From Psettodes erumei (Eukaryota > Chordata > Actinopteri > Pleuronectiformes > Psettodidae), in assembly GCA_016785225.1 (NCBI GenBank), contig JAFBJZ010000940.1, forward strand, positions 372,001 through 436,000: a stretch of 64,000 nucleotides of DNA, written 5' to 3'. The notes beneath the pieces were generated by a model. It saw only the letters and a list, made by a program, of their open reading frames with translations, ran no database searches and was not told the origin of the DNA. The position numbers and the translations under genes were made by a program. Within the stretch, counting starts at the first letter, position 1. Every line of letters begins with the position of its first letter. Shown here piece by piece: positions 23,791 to 37,808 of the stretch.

Positions 23791-24904
23791 TAGAGAGATT
23801 GATTAATTATTATATATGGTTCTTATAGCACTGCTAAAGCAACAAATCTAACAGTGGTTGCACAGTGCTGTAGATAAACAGGAATGATTTCACATGTTGT
23901 TGTACATTCTTCTTCCACTTGTCTCATTTTGATGCTTTACTTCAGGTACTTCTTACAAGAAAACTTAAAAAATAAAAGAGTAGGCTGTGTAACAGAAGAC
24001 TAGTTTTTGGCTTTTGTAAGAAGTGAAGAGCCCAGATATCTGTCCAAAAGTGTCCACACAGTATACAGTAGAATACTCCATGGCTGCTTGCCAAGTTAGA
24101 TGCATGCAGTAAAATGTAATGAGTATTCCAACTGTGTAGAAGCAACTCTCTTCCTGTTTACTCATTCACAGCTACTGGACTTGCAACAGTACATTCTGCC
24201 AGAAGTAATAAAATGCTTTGCAAGCATTTTCTGCCTCATCATATAAAAATGTACCACGCCAAAGGATGAAAAGCCCTTAAAGTTGAAGCTTATGTGAAAT
24301 TGGCTCTGTTTCCTCTTCCAGTAATGTAATCTCTTTTAATGATTAGTTTTAATTATGCAGTGTTTTGCCACTTTTATAGGGAAACAATTCAATGTGTCAG
24401 CTATTGTACTTGGACACTTGTCTGTTTTACCTTATTCAACTATATATTTTTTTGCCAATACAGAGGGATCATATTGGGGTGAGTGAAAATGTTCATGAAA
24501 GTGTAAGAGAATAGAATTCGCTAAAACATGGCATTTTCAAAGATTTCAGGCTTGTGAGGGTGTAATAAAACAAAAAAGGACAGTGGTGTCGGAGAGAGAC
24601 GAGAAGTAGATGTGAGACCTCTCTAATAAATGCAACAGGACAGTCTGAAAGATGAGGACAGCAATGACAGGAGGAGATGGGTTACCTAATGCTCAGCCTT
24701 TAAGACATAATTACAGGTTTAAAAATGACATTTAAAGATCAGCATTAAATTCATAAAGCATTTTGACAGAGTGAGAAAGTGGAGATGATGCAGCAGTGAG
24801 AGCCGCATCGGCAGTAGAAACTCACAAGGGAATAATAAGAAAGGGAAAATCTAATTGAAATAATAAGATCACTGGGCCACAGTGTGGACTGATAGTGCTA
24901 ACTT
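23791..24904. other. Intergenic DNA, no gene seen
   Basis: A/T-rich sequence without recognisable features. Confidence 0.6.
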
Positions 24905-25620
24905 TATGGTCTACTAAAGACAACCTTGGGACTGGTGTAAAAAGCCCTCCTGCATTAATGCCCCAAACCTCTGTGTGGAGCCAGGAGAGCTGAGCTCAGC
25001 TCCGACCCTTGGGACCTCTGCCACGAGGAAAACTCTCATGTATCCCCACAGATTTTGTGCTGCATAACTGGAGGGAGTAGGTGCGAAGTGAGTCTTCTTG
25101 GTATTGTTCCTAAAAGTGCCTTGTAAGTGGGTGACAGGTTGTGTCTTAGCCCACCTCCTCTGTTGAGGGATGGTTTCTCCAGGTTGACAAAAATGGCTTC
25201 TTTTACCCCTCTCTCCAACCATCTGTCTTCCCGGGCCAGAATATGTACATTGTTGTCTTCAAAAGGAGTGTCCTTTGGCCTTGAGGTGTAAATGAACTGC
25301 CAGATCCACCCAACACGGAGTCAGATGACCAAAACCACTCTGACAAGGCAGTTAACGATCCACATCAACACTCTCATGACTGTCAAACTTGCCCAGGTGA
25401 TCCTAACAGCCCACTCAAGTGGGAGTGACCTGTAGCACCGTTTTTTCACAAACAACGTTCCACACCTACATTGTATAAATTCTAGTACTCCCCACTATCA
25501 GTTTCAGAACTGAAGAAGCCTCTTGGATGAGAGGCGAGACGTTTTCTTGAAAAATCTCAAGTCCAGTTGCCTTATGGAACTCTTTCAACCTTGATAATGA
25601 CCTGGATGACTGAGAATCTA
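24905..25620 (-). mobile_element. Penelope-like element fragment (GIY-YIG endonuclease end)
   Basis: On the minus strand, about 25325-25040 encodes a decayed piece including VHLHLKAKGHSF, then ILAREDRWLERGVKEA, KPSLNRGGGLRH and LSPTY. This matches the C-terminal GIY-YIG endonuclease region of fish Penelope-like retroelements as I recall them. An extra T near 25257 shifts the frame between GHSF and the next segment. Plus-strand DNA at 25505-25600 contains GAAGAAGCCTCTTGGATGAG and CCAGTTGCC, a phrase commonly associated with these elements. The outer limits are approximate. The copy is not functional. Confidence 0.65.
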
Positions 25621-28305
25621 CATAGATACATCCACATTTATCTGCTGCTTACTCTTTCACTACCTTGATGAGAATGGGCCTGTACTCATCGCTCTGCTGA
25701 AGCCACATGTCCTGAATTTTATTGAACAAGTGTGAACAAGACTCAGCTTTTGAGTACTGTAGTGGAAAACTCATACGCACATAAACCACAATTGGACAAG
25801 AAAAGTACATATGCACAATGTATGTATGTTTAACATATAAACATACATACATAAATATATCTAAATATGATGATGTCAAACTATTCAGCACAGCTCATTT
25901 GAATAACTGCAGTCTCTAATCTGAGACATACAGATATTAGAATCAAATACAGTGGGTAGCTTTGGTTGGTGGTCACATGGTTAAAACCTACTTCAGCGAA
26001 TGTGATGTCCCTGGAAGTAACTACATCCAAAATGCAACATCTAACACATCTGTAATGGCATCACTTGAGTGAGTGCGTTATCAGAACAGGGAAAACAAAA
26101 ACACAGGGTGATGTTCCGGTCCTTCTCTCTACAGCTTTCAAACCTGTGGTTGCAGATTCTGAACATATCTTAGAGATAATTGACCTTATAGTGTGAGTGT
26201 TTAATTTTTTTTTGCTCACCATGTTAATTCCACACTATAGTGTCCCTATAGTGCATAGTTTCATATTTATGATGGATGAAACCCATATTTCATTTTCTTT
26301 TATTGCAAATTGTTAAAGACCACATTACTATATTAGAGAGATATTTATACTATCTATACTTATTTCAGAAATAGTCAGTAATGGCACATGAGCAATTTAT
26401 TTTGTGTTTATGACTTTCCAAAATAAATGAACGTCCTATATTGCATTTATTTGCCATCTGTGCTGCTCTATTTTCTTTCATTTCTTTCTTTCATTCTGTA
26501 TCTCAAACAGAATAGTTAACATTTTATCATGTAGTTTGTCTGGAGGAGGAATTTGAGGCCAGCATATTACCATACAAAACTCTGCATGAAGTAGATTCTG
26601 ACCTCAGGACTTTCAAAGACGCAGTGCTACAATGACAAAACCATAACTCTGTGTATTCCTGTCATAGACTCTCCAGCTTCCTCTCACTGTCATCTGTACA
26701 CTCTTTTTGCAAGCTTTTTTCAGATTTATGTCTGGTTCAGCATTTTGTTTTCAACACTGAATGAAATATGTCTACTGCAGTGGGGGATGTTTTAGTGTAC
26801 TTACAGGCAGTGCTGCTGGGATTCATTTAGGAAGCATCATCCACACACTTTTCTTCCAAAGAAAGCCAGAAACCAAATGGACCAAACGTCTCTGATGGGG
26901 TTTATGAGTGCTTGTCTCAAACCTCTCTCTCATTTAAAACAGGATGTGTGGTGAATAAAACAGCAAGAAGAGAAATCTGCCTCTTTATACTTTTTTCTGG
27001 CAACCTTCCCCCCTTTCTCCCTCTGAAAGTGTCTCTACATGTCCTGAGCATCACAGGGACACTCCATGATATATGACCATCCATAATTCAAGGTGATTGT
27101 AGTCCAGGATTCTGGGATTAACAGTGGCTAAAATGCCGCTTTAAGGTCTAAATCCTGTTTGAAAACTGCAGCCTCCACAACTCCTGATACCTCCAGAAAT
27201 ATTCTTTGACTTACCTTTTTGGATGTGCACTCATTTTCAAGAAGCCTGTATTACTTAAGAGATCGTGTTAAATCTTTGTATTTAACAGTCTGAAATGTCA
27301 ATCATGGTCACTGCTGTTGGCCATTTTCATACCATACACATTGCATTTTGTCTTTCAGCCTTGGAAGAATGCATTTTCAGCCTGACTAGGAATTCATATT
27401 GCTTATTATTCTAGTGCATGCAGTACTCATAAGTATAACATAGCCTCTTTCAGGGGAAAACACTTTAATTCAGCTGATAATGTCCCTGACAAAGTACATA
27501 GTCTACCAAGAGATGTTGCTGTTTTTTGGTGGCTTTCTTGAGAATAGAAACTGACAGGAGAGACATCAGAAATGTCCTCAACTTTAGCTGGTAACATGGC
27601 TGACTTTGATGTAGAGATTAAGATTTAATTCATGCAGTAGTTTCAATCAATAATGAAAATGATTTTTTTTCTCAATGATTTGATTCCTCCAAAAAAATAC
27701 ACTTCAGTATTTCCCAAGCCATATTTAGAAAAATCACAGAATTGTTTACTCTTCCTTCCACCCTGTCAGTATTTATTATATAAAAATTTATAATGCCCCC
27801 CTTAGCATTTAGCACTTCTATGCCAATAGCAAGAAGGTCCTGGTGGTGTTGTTTTCCTCCGAGGGTTCGCCGATATATTAACCAGTGAACTGGACCAACT
27901 GTACATGCGTTCAGACACAGCCTGTCAATCACATCAACAAATGTCCAGATTTTTAATTACATTCAAACGCATGTGAAAGCTTGTAGAGTACTTTGTTTCA
28001 GTGTAGATCTGTCTAACTAAAGCCAAATTGCACTATTATACTTTTGAACATGGCATTTTTGGATTTGAGGAGAATTTCCAGGAAATATGAACCCAAATTA
28101 AATTTTTCTGTAGTGTGCGTAGGTGTTGTAAAGGACAGGCTGTAAGGACAGTTGTTAATAAAACTACTTTGAAATGAGCATAATTGTTGGATTGTCTATT
28201 TTAGAAAGTTCCAAAAAGCCACTGTGAAACAGACCTTTTGACCTGTCTGTATTTCCCTGGTGGGACATATGCAAATAGAACACATGTTTTACATGAGCCT
28301 TTCTT
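25621..28305. other. Intergenic DNA, no gene seen
   Basis: A/T-rich sequence without recognisable genes or repeats apart from short simple tracts. Confidence 0.6.
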
Positions 28306-29100
28306 GAGAATCAGAATCAGAATCAGTTTTATTGCCAAGTAATTTGCATTACAAGGAATTTGTCCTGATTTGATGGTGCTTACATATAAAAAAGGAGAGA
28401 CAAACATAAACATAGAATGAGCATAGACATGTGAAGTGTGCAATAAACATAACCTAGGCATAAATAGAAAAAAGCTGTATACATACATACATATATTTAC
28501 ACAGGTAGTGGTGTGAAGAATAAGTGTCCAGTGAAGGGGTGGGGCGTTAATATAACGCATATTGACTTGACTTGGGGGGATGGACGTTAATATAACGTAT
28601 TGAAAAGACTAAAAACAGACTTAGGTTTTATTCCAGAGCCTGATGGCAGAGGGGTAGAAGCTGTCCTTGTGACGGGAGGTTTTGGTCCTGATGGACCGCA
28701 GCCTCCGTCCAGAGGGGAGAGGGAGAGTAGGCAGTGTCCGGGGTGAGAGGGGTCAGCAGCTATTTTCCTTGCTCTCCTCAGGGTCCTGGAGGAGTAAAGT
28801 TCTGGGAGAGAAGGGAGGTTGCAGCCGATCACCCTTTCAGCGGTTCGTATGATACGCTGCAGTCTGCACCTGTCCTTGGCAGAGGCAGCAGTGTACCAGA
28901 CGGTGATGGAGGAGGTGAGGATGGACTCAATGATGGCACTGTAGAAGTGGACCAGCATTGTCTGTGGCAGTTTGAACTTCTTCAACTGCCTCAGGAAATA
29001 CATCCTCTGCTGAGCTTTCTTGATGAGGGAGCTGATGTTCGGCTCCCACCTGAGGTCCCAGGAGATGATGGAGCTTGACAGAGTGGTGACTGGAGTGGTG
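28306..29100 (-). mobile_element. L2/CR1-like LINE, 5'-truncated 3' fragment
   Basis: The minus strand encodes the C-terminal part of a non-LTR reverse transcriptase, including SLIKKAQQRMYFLRQLKKF, then YSAIIESILTSSITVWY, RIIRTAERVIGC and DPSHPGHCL. A frameshift follows that last motif. The 3' end reads GGCAATAAAACTGATTCTG followed by further GATTCTG units (28306-28335 in plus coordinates), the tail style of L2-clade elements. The element is strongly 5'-truncated. Its 3' UTR holds a duplicated CGTTAATATAACG motif (28545 and 28585). Confidence 0.85.
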
Positions 29101-30229
29101 ACATATCTTTCATCACAGATGCCCCAATACTCATATCTGTAGTTGTAGGAAAACAAAGCATTCACAAGGTTCCTCTGACTTGTGAAGTGATGTTGCACAC
29201 ATACTTCTGCTAACTTCTCTTCTAATTAGCAGATTTATGTTGAAGGAAACCCTGTTGCCTTGAAATTATCTTTATTCATTACTGAATTATAGATATTATA
29301 ATGTCAAGTGTAATTGTTGACTGGATTCATTATGTATTTGGATTATGTAAATAGTTATTCGTTTTATTTTTTTTTGGGTGAATGAGTTTATCTTCCACAC
29401 CAGAGCCACTGGGAGGCAGTTGGTGTGGGTACAGGACTTTGGCTCCAGAGGCTGGGGTTGGCATTTATAATCTGTTTAGGTTCAGGCAACTCAAGCATTT
29501 CAGACTAAAGCTCTGAAAGACACAATTATTAAAATACTTGCTTCTCAGTTGTTTAAAGTAACTTGACATCATATGTAAAGTGAGCTGAGAAAGTAGAGGA
29601 GGTAAGGCTTGCAGAAGACATGCAGTCTGTAAAATAAGGCAATCACAATAAATAACTGTTAAAATGCAGCGTATGTGGGAAACCATATAGATATATAAAC
29701 ATATAAAAAAACATATAAAACATTTTAGGAATAATAGCGAAAACATGTACCCTTCAAAATGTGAGGGAAACAAAAGGAAGGTCAAATAAAGGATAGAAAT
29801 GAAAACATATAATGAACTTCAACAGAAAATCAAGAAGTCAGGTAGTGAAGACACCAGGGAAAAATCAAAACAAATAGATAGATAGGGAAAGCCCGGAGGA
29901 TTTGGAGAGAAAAGATTTGATGATAGAAGATAGTGAAAAGATGAGATACATAAAGAAGCAGGAGACTACCACAATAAGGAAGAAAGAGTGTGATGGGAAA
30001 AGGAATAGAGGAAAAGGTGAGGGACTGGGTAGAGGGGTCAGCATTAAGAATTTGCCACCCACAAGGCTTCACAACCTTTACATTGTCACCGGATCTTCAT
30101 TGGAGACCAAATCATTGGCAGGCAGAATTGGACACACAGCCCAGTGGCCATGAAGAGAAACCCAATCTCATCAAAAATCATTAGAACAGATTGTTCCTGG
30201 AGTGTGCCACTGCACAAAAGTGTGTATTG

Positions 30230-30298
<69 letters not shown>

Positions 30299-30748
30299 TT
30301 CTGCCACATATTAGTGGACATGGTTAAGGTTTAGAGACTGTCTATGCACACTGCGATGAAGACCATTGTATAGCCTATTATATTAAAAGATTTTTGATGA
30401 GGTAGGAGAGGGGAAATGAGACTGTCAGCCCAAGTGGTTTATGGGTAAATAAACAAGCATGGCATTCAAATGAGAGAGCGAGAAGTGCACTGTGTTGAGC
30501 AACCTATTACATTCATAATATGTAAACAATTGTGAGTCAGAGGCTTTTTTATTGGTGACTGCTGACGCTTGTAACACGCAACTAGTGGCCTTTACTCAAC
30601 TAAATTGTATTATTTGTTCACTCCAGTGCACAAGGATGAAAATAATTGAGTCAGCATTCCATTGAAAGTAAATCTCAAAGTAAAACTGGTTGGGTTCAAA
30701 GGGGCAAGAAGCCACACAACCTCTGGTGCTGGGAGCTGTATCTCTCAG
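29101..30748. other. Intergenic DNA with purine-rich stretch and microsatellite
   Basis: No gene. The plus strand is purine-rich at about 29850-30030 and carries a long TG/AG microsatellite at 30231-30299. Confidence 0.55.
30231..30299. repeat. Compound (TG)n(AG)n microsatellite
   Basis: About 24 TG units pass directly into about 10 AG units. Confidence 0.95.
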
Positions 30749-30804
30749 TTTTGGACAGGCCCAGGCAAGACATTTCCCCCCACCTCCAGTCTTAATGCTA
30801 AGCT
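30749..30804 (-). repeat. Fragment of a fish interspersed repeat (TAGCTTAGCATTAAG type)
   Basis: The minus strand reads AGCTTAGCATTAAGACTGGA and later GCCTGGGCCTGTCCAAAA, a combination common in fish interspersed repeats. It is related to the piece at 19676-19716. Confidence 0.45.
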
Positions 30805-33800
30805 TCAGTTCCAACTGTGTATTTAAAGGATAAGCATAGTATTCATCATCTTCTCATCTAACTCTTCAAAAGAAAGCATATTCGCATCTTTCTCTCAAAA
30901 TGAAGAATTATTCCTATATTTTGTTGCTTTAAAATGTCAATATCTGCTATGGGTTGTTGTTTGCACATCGAAAAGTGTTTGACTTATATTTTCTCTATTT
31001 CTCAATGACTCTTCTAAGTCCACTCTTGGAAATAAAAGAAAATAATTATTATATGCAAATTGGAACTGTTCCTTTAAAAACCACTTCATTAAAAGCTGTT
31101 CCCAGAGTCACAGAATACATTATAGAACTGTCCTCCCAGGCTGAGCAGTACTCCTAATGACTAGTAACTTGTCTTTGACATTCAAATCACTTTTAATTTA
31201 ATTTAATCTTATTCAAAACTTTAAGTTAACAATGTATGAACAAAACAGAAACATATGATGTTATGGCACTCAGTCCAACTGCCCTGTCTTTGTGAAGTTT
31301 GATGAGTGTGAAAGTGAAATGAAGTTGAGCCTGCAATAGCTCATTTGCCTTTGCTGTTTCAGCCATACTTCATGCACCATCAGTTCAGCTGTTTACCAGC
31401 TGCCTAGTACCATCGAGCGACATCAGTCCAAGTTAAATGGATTGTTTTACTTCTTTATTCTTCCAAAAAATTTAATACCAAAAAATGAAATAAATGAATA
31501 TGCACATTTAAGCAATTTTTAAAACCCTGTTTTTGTTTATAATAGATACTTCACTGGCAAACTAAAACTAGCTTAGTATTAACATTCATGAATGTAGCAT
31601 TTTGAACCTTTGCATAAAGACTTTCCTTGACCTGAAAACAGAATTTTTGCATATAAACTATGTATGTAAAAAGCAAAACAAAACAAAAAAATGTGAAAAT
31701 CACCCAATGTATAAGGAATGGTTCTCCAAGCCTGTATTAGAAAACATGTACAAGATATTCTCGCTATTACAGTCACCTCATGGCTGACTTCAGGCTAATT
31801 GCTTTTTACCACATACTGAGGTAATGTTGAAAAAACTGACCTCAAAGGCCTCTTCCAAAAAACAGTTTGGCTTTCAAAGCCAGATCAATCAGGCTGATTG
31901 GCTGCAGTCACTGGTAAATGTTTGGCACATTAGATAATTGATATTGCTTCCTGTCTTCATCTGAGTGACATATCTGGCAAACACCACGCGCTGCCCGTGG
32001 GCTGAACATTGGTGGTGCACATTGTCATCTGTCTCAAGTTTCGAGCTATCACCTTCGGCTTACAGATGGATAGGATGCTGGCAGCATCAAGGACATTCAT
32101 TTGACTGGCTAAATATGGCTACAGAACAAGATGTCTGAAAACTAGTCAAATGTGTCTTTATGTCACTGTACATTGGCAAAATACAAGTATATTGAATTAC
32201 CAGTTTGATGTTTCTAGACATTGAATTGTTCTGATGTTTTTTTGCACATGATGTATGATAAACATAGTGGATCCTTGAGTGTAAATGTTCTGATCTGTTC
32301 AGTGCTTTAAAATGGACACTGCAGATTCATCACATATCTGTTCTGGCCTCCTGCCGTCAGATGGCTGCATGGATTTAATTAACTGATTAACTGTAATTAG
32401 CCTGCCTGGGAATCTAGAGCAACTGTAACTTGGAGATTAAGTACGTTTGGATATTTTAGCAGCTCTGAAGTGAAACACTGAAATGAAAATGTACCATGTT
32501 GTGCCTTTGGGGGACAGCCTTTTGGGGGACAGTTTCCTGTGTTTCCTGTCTTTCTATTCAGCAGTGGTAACCATGGAGACATTAGCATGAGTTCCAATTT
32601 TCAGAAGAAACTAGTTTGCTCTTTTGAAAACACTTCACGAAATGCATGTGTTCTTTATGGCCTGTTTACATTCTTCCTGAATATCTTGGTTTTGCTGTAT
32701 TCATCAGCAGCAGCAGCAGCACATCATTGTTCCTCACATTCATAGCCACATTGCATGTTCAGGGGCCTTGAGATGGTGCCCTTGATAGAGAGCTCGTTCA
32801 GATATGGTGATACGAGAATTAGAAGAAGAGAAAAAAAGAGACAGAAATAAAAAGCCTGATTTCTTACTCACTGTTGTGAAGTCTCCTATATATGTAAGTC
32901 CATATCCCTACTAAAACGTTCAAATAACTTTTTAAAATACATTGATTTAAGTAATTATAAAGTAACAACATTAGATGTAATATGTTTTGTCAAACTGTTC
33001 TAATGGAATTGGAATCAGTGCTAATGATCTTCTTTGTCTTCTTTGTCTTTATTTGGCAACTGTTTGCCTATGTGAAGCAGTAAAATGCTTTAAGTTTGAG
33101 AGTTTACAGCTCCTTGTACTGTCCTCTTATTTCAGAAAATTGACATAAGTTTTATCTTTCTTTGACTATTTCTTTCCATATGAATCCAGTTTCGTTTTGT
33201 CTGACTAAGTTTCTATTTAAGAGAGCAGCTACTAAAAGTACTATTAGGAGAACTAATGATCTAAAAATGTGGAAGGAATCTTAATTTTGGTTTGGAGGGG
33301 AATAAATATCTTGGTGCAAAGAAGCTGAACTTAATGAGAAAGACCAAGCCCAGATGGATAACAATGCATGCAATGGTGATTCCTAAACACCAACCTCTGG
33401 GTTATCAGCCCAGCAAACGTCCACTGAGCCAATCTGCTCTCTGTTCATCACTGTGGACCTTACTGATTTACAACACATACAAAATGCTGCTTAATAACTG
33501 GAATCTTTTTTCAAAGTAATGGCTTCAGGTGAAATGTGTTCAGTTAATTTGTTCAGTCCTCTACATATACTATGGTGAAATGTTATTCCCTGGTGGTGCA
33601 CAATGCAAGTCATTTTAAAGCCATGGTATGAAACATATTCATTTGAAATGTTAAATCATTCAAATTCATCAACGGAAAAGGTACCATCCGAAACAAGAGA
33701 CATCCTTTCCTACACTTTTCATGAAAAACTTAAAATGGATAGAATGGAAATGTGCTTGCTTCCTTTGTACGACATGGTGGGCAGAATTTGACACAATGTA

Positions 33801-34199
33801 TCAGTATGATGCGTTAACTTCTTTCTTTTTTGACCTCCCCCCAACTTAACTATACTCCCCAACTCTCACATAGTGAAAAGAGATACAAATCTACCATTCA
33901 TCAGTTCCACCATAAAACAACACAACTGTATGAAAAGCATTAATATACAGGCACATCCCTGACAGCGTGGTGGGAATTTCAAAGGTATATGCATGCATAC
34001 TCACACCCATTAAAGCACCCACATCCTATTAATAAAAAAAAATCATCATGGAATAGTAAAAGCGTTAGAGTTTTGGGGCACATCATCCAAGGTGATAACT
34101 TTAAGTCATTTAATGATGTAAGGACAGAATATAGCATCAACAATCAGCAATAGTAAGAATTCTGAAAACTCAAGTCTATAATCCAGGTAAGATTTAAAC
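30805..34199. other. Intergenic DNA, no gene seen
   Basis: A/T-rich sequence with a short CAG run near 32706. No coding or mobile-element signal was recognised. Confidence 0.6.
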
Positions 34200-35430
34200 T
34201 CAAGTTGAACCAATTAGTGCGAGAAGGATCTCCCACAGTAAAAGACTTCATAAAGCTCTCACCCCCAAACTCCTATCAAAAATGTGTGCTTTTAGCAAGG
34301 ACAGACGTTACAGTCTCCCTCCTGACTTCCAAATGAGAAAGAGACTTAGACATCAATCTAGATCCAGCTCTCTATATTAAAATTTGCATAAATGCCTTCA
34401 AAATGACACAGAACTCCAACCTGCACTCATACAGTACAAAATACTCCATAGAATACACTATACAGGACAAAGAATATTCCAAATGGGTCTTGCACACTCT
34501 AGCAGCTGCCTGCACTGTGCACATGGTGTCCCAGACCACTATCTGCATGCTCTGTGGTAGTGTACTCCAGTGAACAACTTCTGGCAGAAGATATGTGAAG
34601 ACTCTCTGTGTGTTTAGGGCACCCTATCCCTGTTTTTTATGGTGGGTCTGGGCCCCCTATTCCTTGGTACCGGGGATATGCCCTGTCTCCACACAGGGGG
34701 GCCCCTCCACTCGTTGGGGGACTGCTGAATGTCCTTTCCCTTTCCCCCCCTGCTGGTCTCCTACCCGGGATTGTGGGGTGGGAGGCCCTGTTGTGGGACA
34801 CACCAGTCCCTGCTCGCTTTCCTGTGGGATGATCGTGGGGCTGACTCAGGGGTGCTGGGCCCTGGGCTTCCCTCCTGCCTGTGGGGCCACAGACCTTCTG
34901 CTGCCCTGGTTCAGTGTAGGGTGGCTGTGACCCCCAGGTTAGCACCTAACAACATCCAGTGATAAGCTTTTGCACACACACTCAGATATAGGCACACTTA
35001 CACATAGACAACACAACACAAAAAAACCCATACACAGAGACACATGCCCCACACACACGCAGACCTACGCACACATTCTAGGTTGGCCCTTATCTGATTA
35101 TACTGTTGATAACGTTGTATATGTTCTGGTACAGTTGCTATAGTGATTAATGTTGTTATTATTGCTGCTGTCATTGTTGTTGTCAGTATTGTATTTGTTG
35201 TCTTCTCTCTTCTTTCTCTCTATGTCTCTCTGTTCTTTCTGTCCCCCAGTCCGGTCCAGATCCATCACTTATTCCAACATGCCGATAAGGTAGATAATAA
35301 CTAATAAAGTTTAAACATGCGAGAGGTGGAGTATGGTACACTAAACCTCTTGTAGAGAAAATCTGCCTAGCACTGTAAGGGTATCCAGACATTTCTCTGC
35401 ATACCTGAGCTGCTGGACAGGACAGGTTTA
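34200..35430 (+). mobile_element. L1/Tx1-like LINE, 3' end, copy 1
   Basis: Between about 34390 and 34620 the plus strand encodes the broken end of an L1-type ORF2, with recognisable pieces such as LHRIHYTGQRIFQMGLAHS, then GVPDHYLHALW and FWQKICEDS, interrupted by stops and frameshifts. A G/C-rich segment (34620-34960) and a CA-rich 3' UTR follow. The element ends at GACAGGTTTA (35430). From 34879 to the end it matches the second copy at 46.4-47.0 kb. It keeps a 69-base stretch (35270-35338) that copy 2 lacks. The 5' limit is approximate. Confidence 0.7.
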
Positions 35431-36964
35431 GTCTTTCTGTTTTCCTCTATATTCCACTTGATCATCTTTGTGACTAATTGACCATGTAGCTAATAGCAAC
35501 ACTAAAACCCCAAACTGTGGTATCATCCTACAGTTCATGTGAAGGTACATGTGTTTCTCCACTTGCTAAAGTGAATTTTATGTTGTTAAGTAAGCTACTT
35601 ATTAGGAGATTGGAATTCCAGTGTGACTTGGCTGCGGCCTCCAGCCACATTGCTATCTCAAAAAGAGCCTTAAGTGTTGCACATGGCCATTAGAAGACAG
35701 AAACAATGCCCTTGAATGCTGTAGTCTTTTCTGTGTGAATCAGATCATGTGATCATGATCTTTATGATTCATCAGCCTCAGTGGATCATGAACCTCAGGA
35801 AATTCAAGGCTTCTGATGAGAGCACTGGGTCTGGGGAACAATGCATCCAGGGGAGCTGATATGCCTCCATCTCTCCCACTCACTCTCTCTCTTCCTACAC
35901 ATATTCACTTTTTATATTCAGTGTAATGGGCTAAAGCCTGACACAAATACACACATGCACATGGGTATTCCCCTAACCCCTGAGCTCCCCCTTATCTCAG
36001 TACCTCTGTGTCTCTTTCATAGTGTGGTGGGAGGTTTCTAGCCTGTGGGAAGACTGAATAACACTGCATGAATGACTGTGAGTATGTGTGTCTGCTTCTT
36101 TTGAGGGGGGGGGCAGAGACAGAGGGAGGCAGAAAAGAGGGTAAGAAAAAAGAAAACAAGGATGTACCAACCGTTTTTATGCCTCAGGGTTCCCAATGAA
36201 AATATCTACTCACTTTCAAAGTGTTTGTACACATGTTGCTGCTGTCACAATGAAATATTTGTTCAGATCTATTCGGATTATGATGTTGGTCACTAATATT
36301 TCTTTTTGTATTGACATCCTGGGTCTTATTTTCATAATTGTGCTATAATTCCTACAGGATAAGAGTAGGTGTTGGGGCAATAATAGTTTGGTGACACATG
36401 GTGCCCCTCTCTTAAACTTCTTCATGTGTGGGGAAAACTTCTCACAGCCAGTACCACCAGATACTATTCTTCAGACCCAGCACATGATTTGTCAGACTAG
36501 TCAACCACAAAAGGATTTTGACGAGTCATGAGAGATAAGTATATCATAAATGGCATCCTAGTGAAGGAGATGGTTCTGGACTTTCAATTGCTCTCCTTCT
36601 CAAAGAAGATCCTGTTTTTTTCAGATGGTGGTCATTGTCTTTGAAATAGAAATGGATATGTTTTCCCGTAATATCAGTCAAAGAATTGCATTGCATTTAA
36701 AACCTAAAACCAAATGTAGAACGTACAATGTACTTGGCCTGCAGGTAAATGTTCCTCCTGACTGATAATTGAGCTTTGGTTGACGGCCATTTATTTAACC
36801 GTTAATCATGTATTCTATTGTAGGTTTCTTTAATGTAAAACAATAAATTCCTAAAAACTTCTTCTTAAAATTGGTATCTGTAAAGTAACTAGTAATTAAA
36901 GCAGTTGAATAAATGTAGTGGATTAAAAAGTTCAATATTTTCTTCAGAAATATCCTCCCAAATC
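35431..36964. other. Intergenic DNA, no gene seen
   Basis: No supported gene or clear repeat. Confidence 0.6.
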
Positions 36965-37808
36965 CGAATCCTCCCAAGATGGTGCCGCGGAAGGCTGCCA
37001 TGTCTTGAGCTCCTCCCGGCATTGTTTCATTTTCTTATTTACTTTTCTATTCTTATACTGACTGCTTCGCGACATGCGAACCAACCAAGCACGCCCTATC
37101 ATACAATATGATAGAGAACAACTCCTTTGCATCAGGTCACTGGTGGACAACACTTTTCCACCGCGACCTACAAACAATGGGGATCCACCATGGCTACCTG
37201 TTGTAGATTCACCTGGACAATGGAGGAGACGAAGGAAGCGAGGGTCGCAGGCCGGGGTCCTGGTCAGGCTGAGGAAACGCGAAAACCGGCGTCCTCTCCC
37301 GAGTATTCTTCTGGCGAATGTCCAGTCACTGGAAAACAAGCTGGATGAACTCCGGAGTAGGATGGCATTTCAACGTGACATCAAGAACTGTTAACGTTTT
37401 GGTTTTCACATGAGACCAGGCTCGACCCTTGATCCCAGACTCCGCCATTCTCCCACACGGACTTTCCATCTACTGCCAGGACCAGACATATAACATCAGG
37501 GAAGGGCAAGGGGGGAGGTGTCTGCTTCATGGTCAACATCAGTGGTGCTATTTCATCTGACTGTTCTCCTAACCTGGAGCACTTCACGATCAGATGCCGG
37601 CCCTATCTGCCGAGGGAGTTTACATCAGTTGTGCTAACAGTGGTGTATATTCCACCACATGCTGACAAAAACCAAGCACTGGACGAGCTGTAAGGAGTTA
37701 TCGACAGGATGGAGACCTCGCAGCCCAAGGCTGCTTTTATTGTGGCTGGGGACTTTAACAAAGCCAACATGAGGAAAGTCCTGCCGAGATACCACCAAGG
37801 AGTGGTGT

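Noticed and set aside
28734..29078. 114-codon plus-strand frame
   Set aside because: Antisense shadow of the LINE reverse-transcriptase fragment on the minus strand.
34595..34945. Overlapping frames on both strands of about 100 codons
   Set aside because: They lie in the G/C-rich 3' part of an L1/Tx1-like LINE copy; no protein family is recognised.
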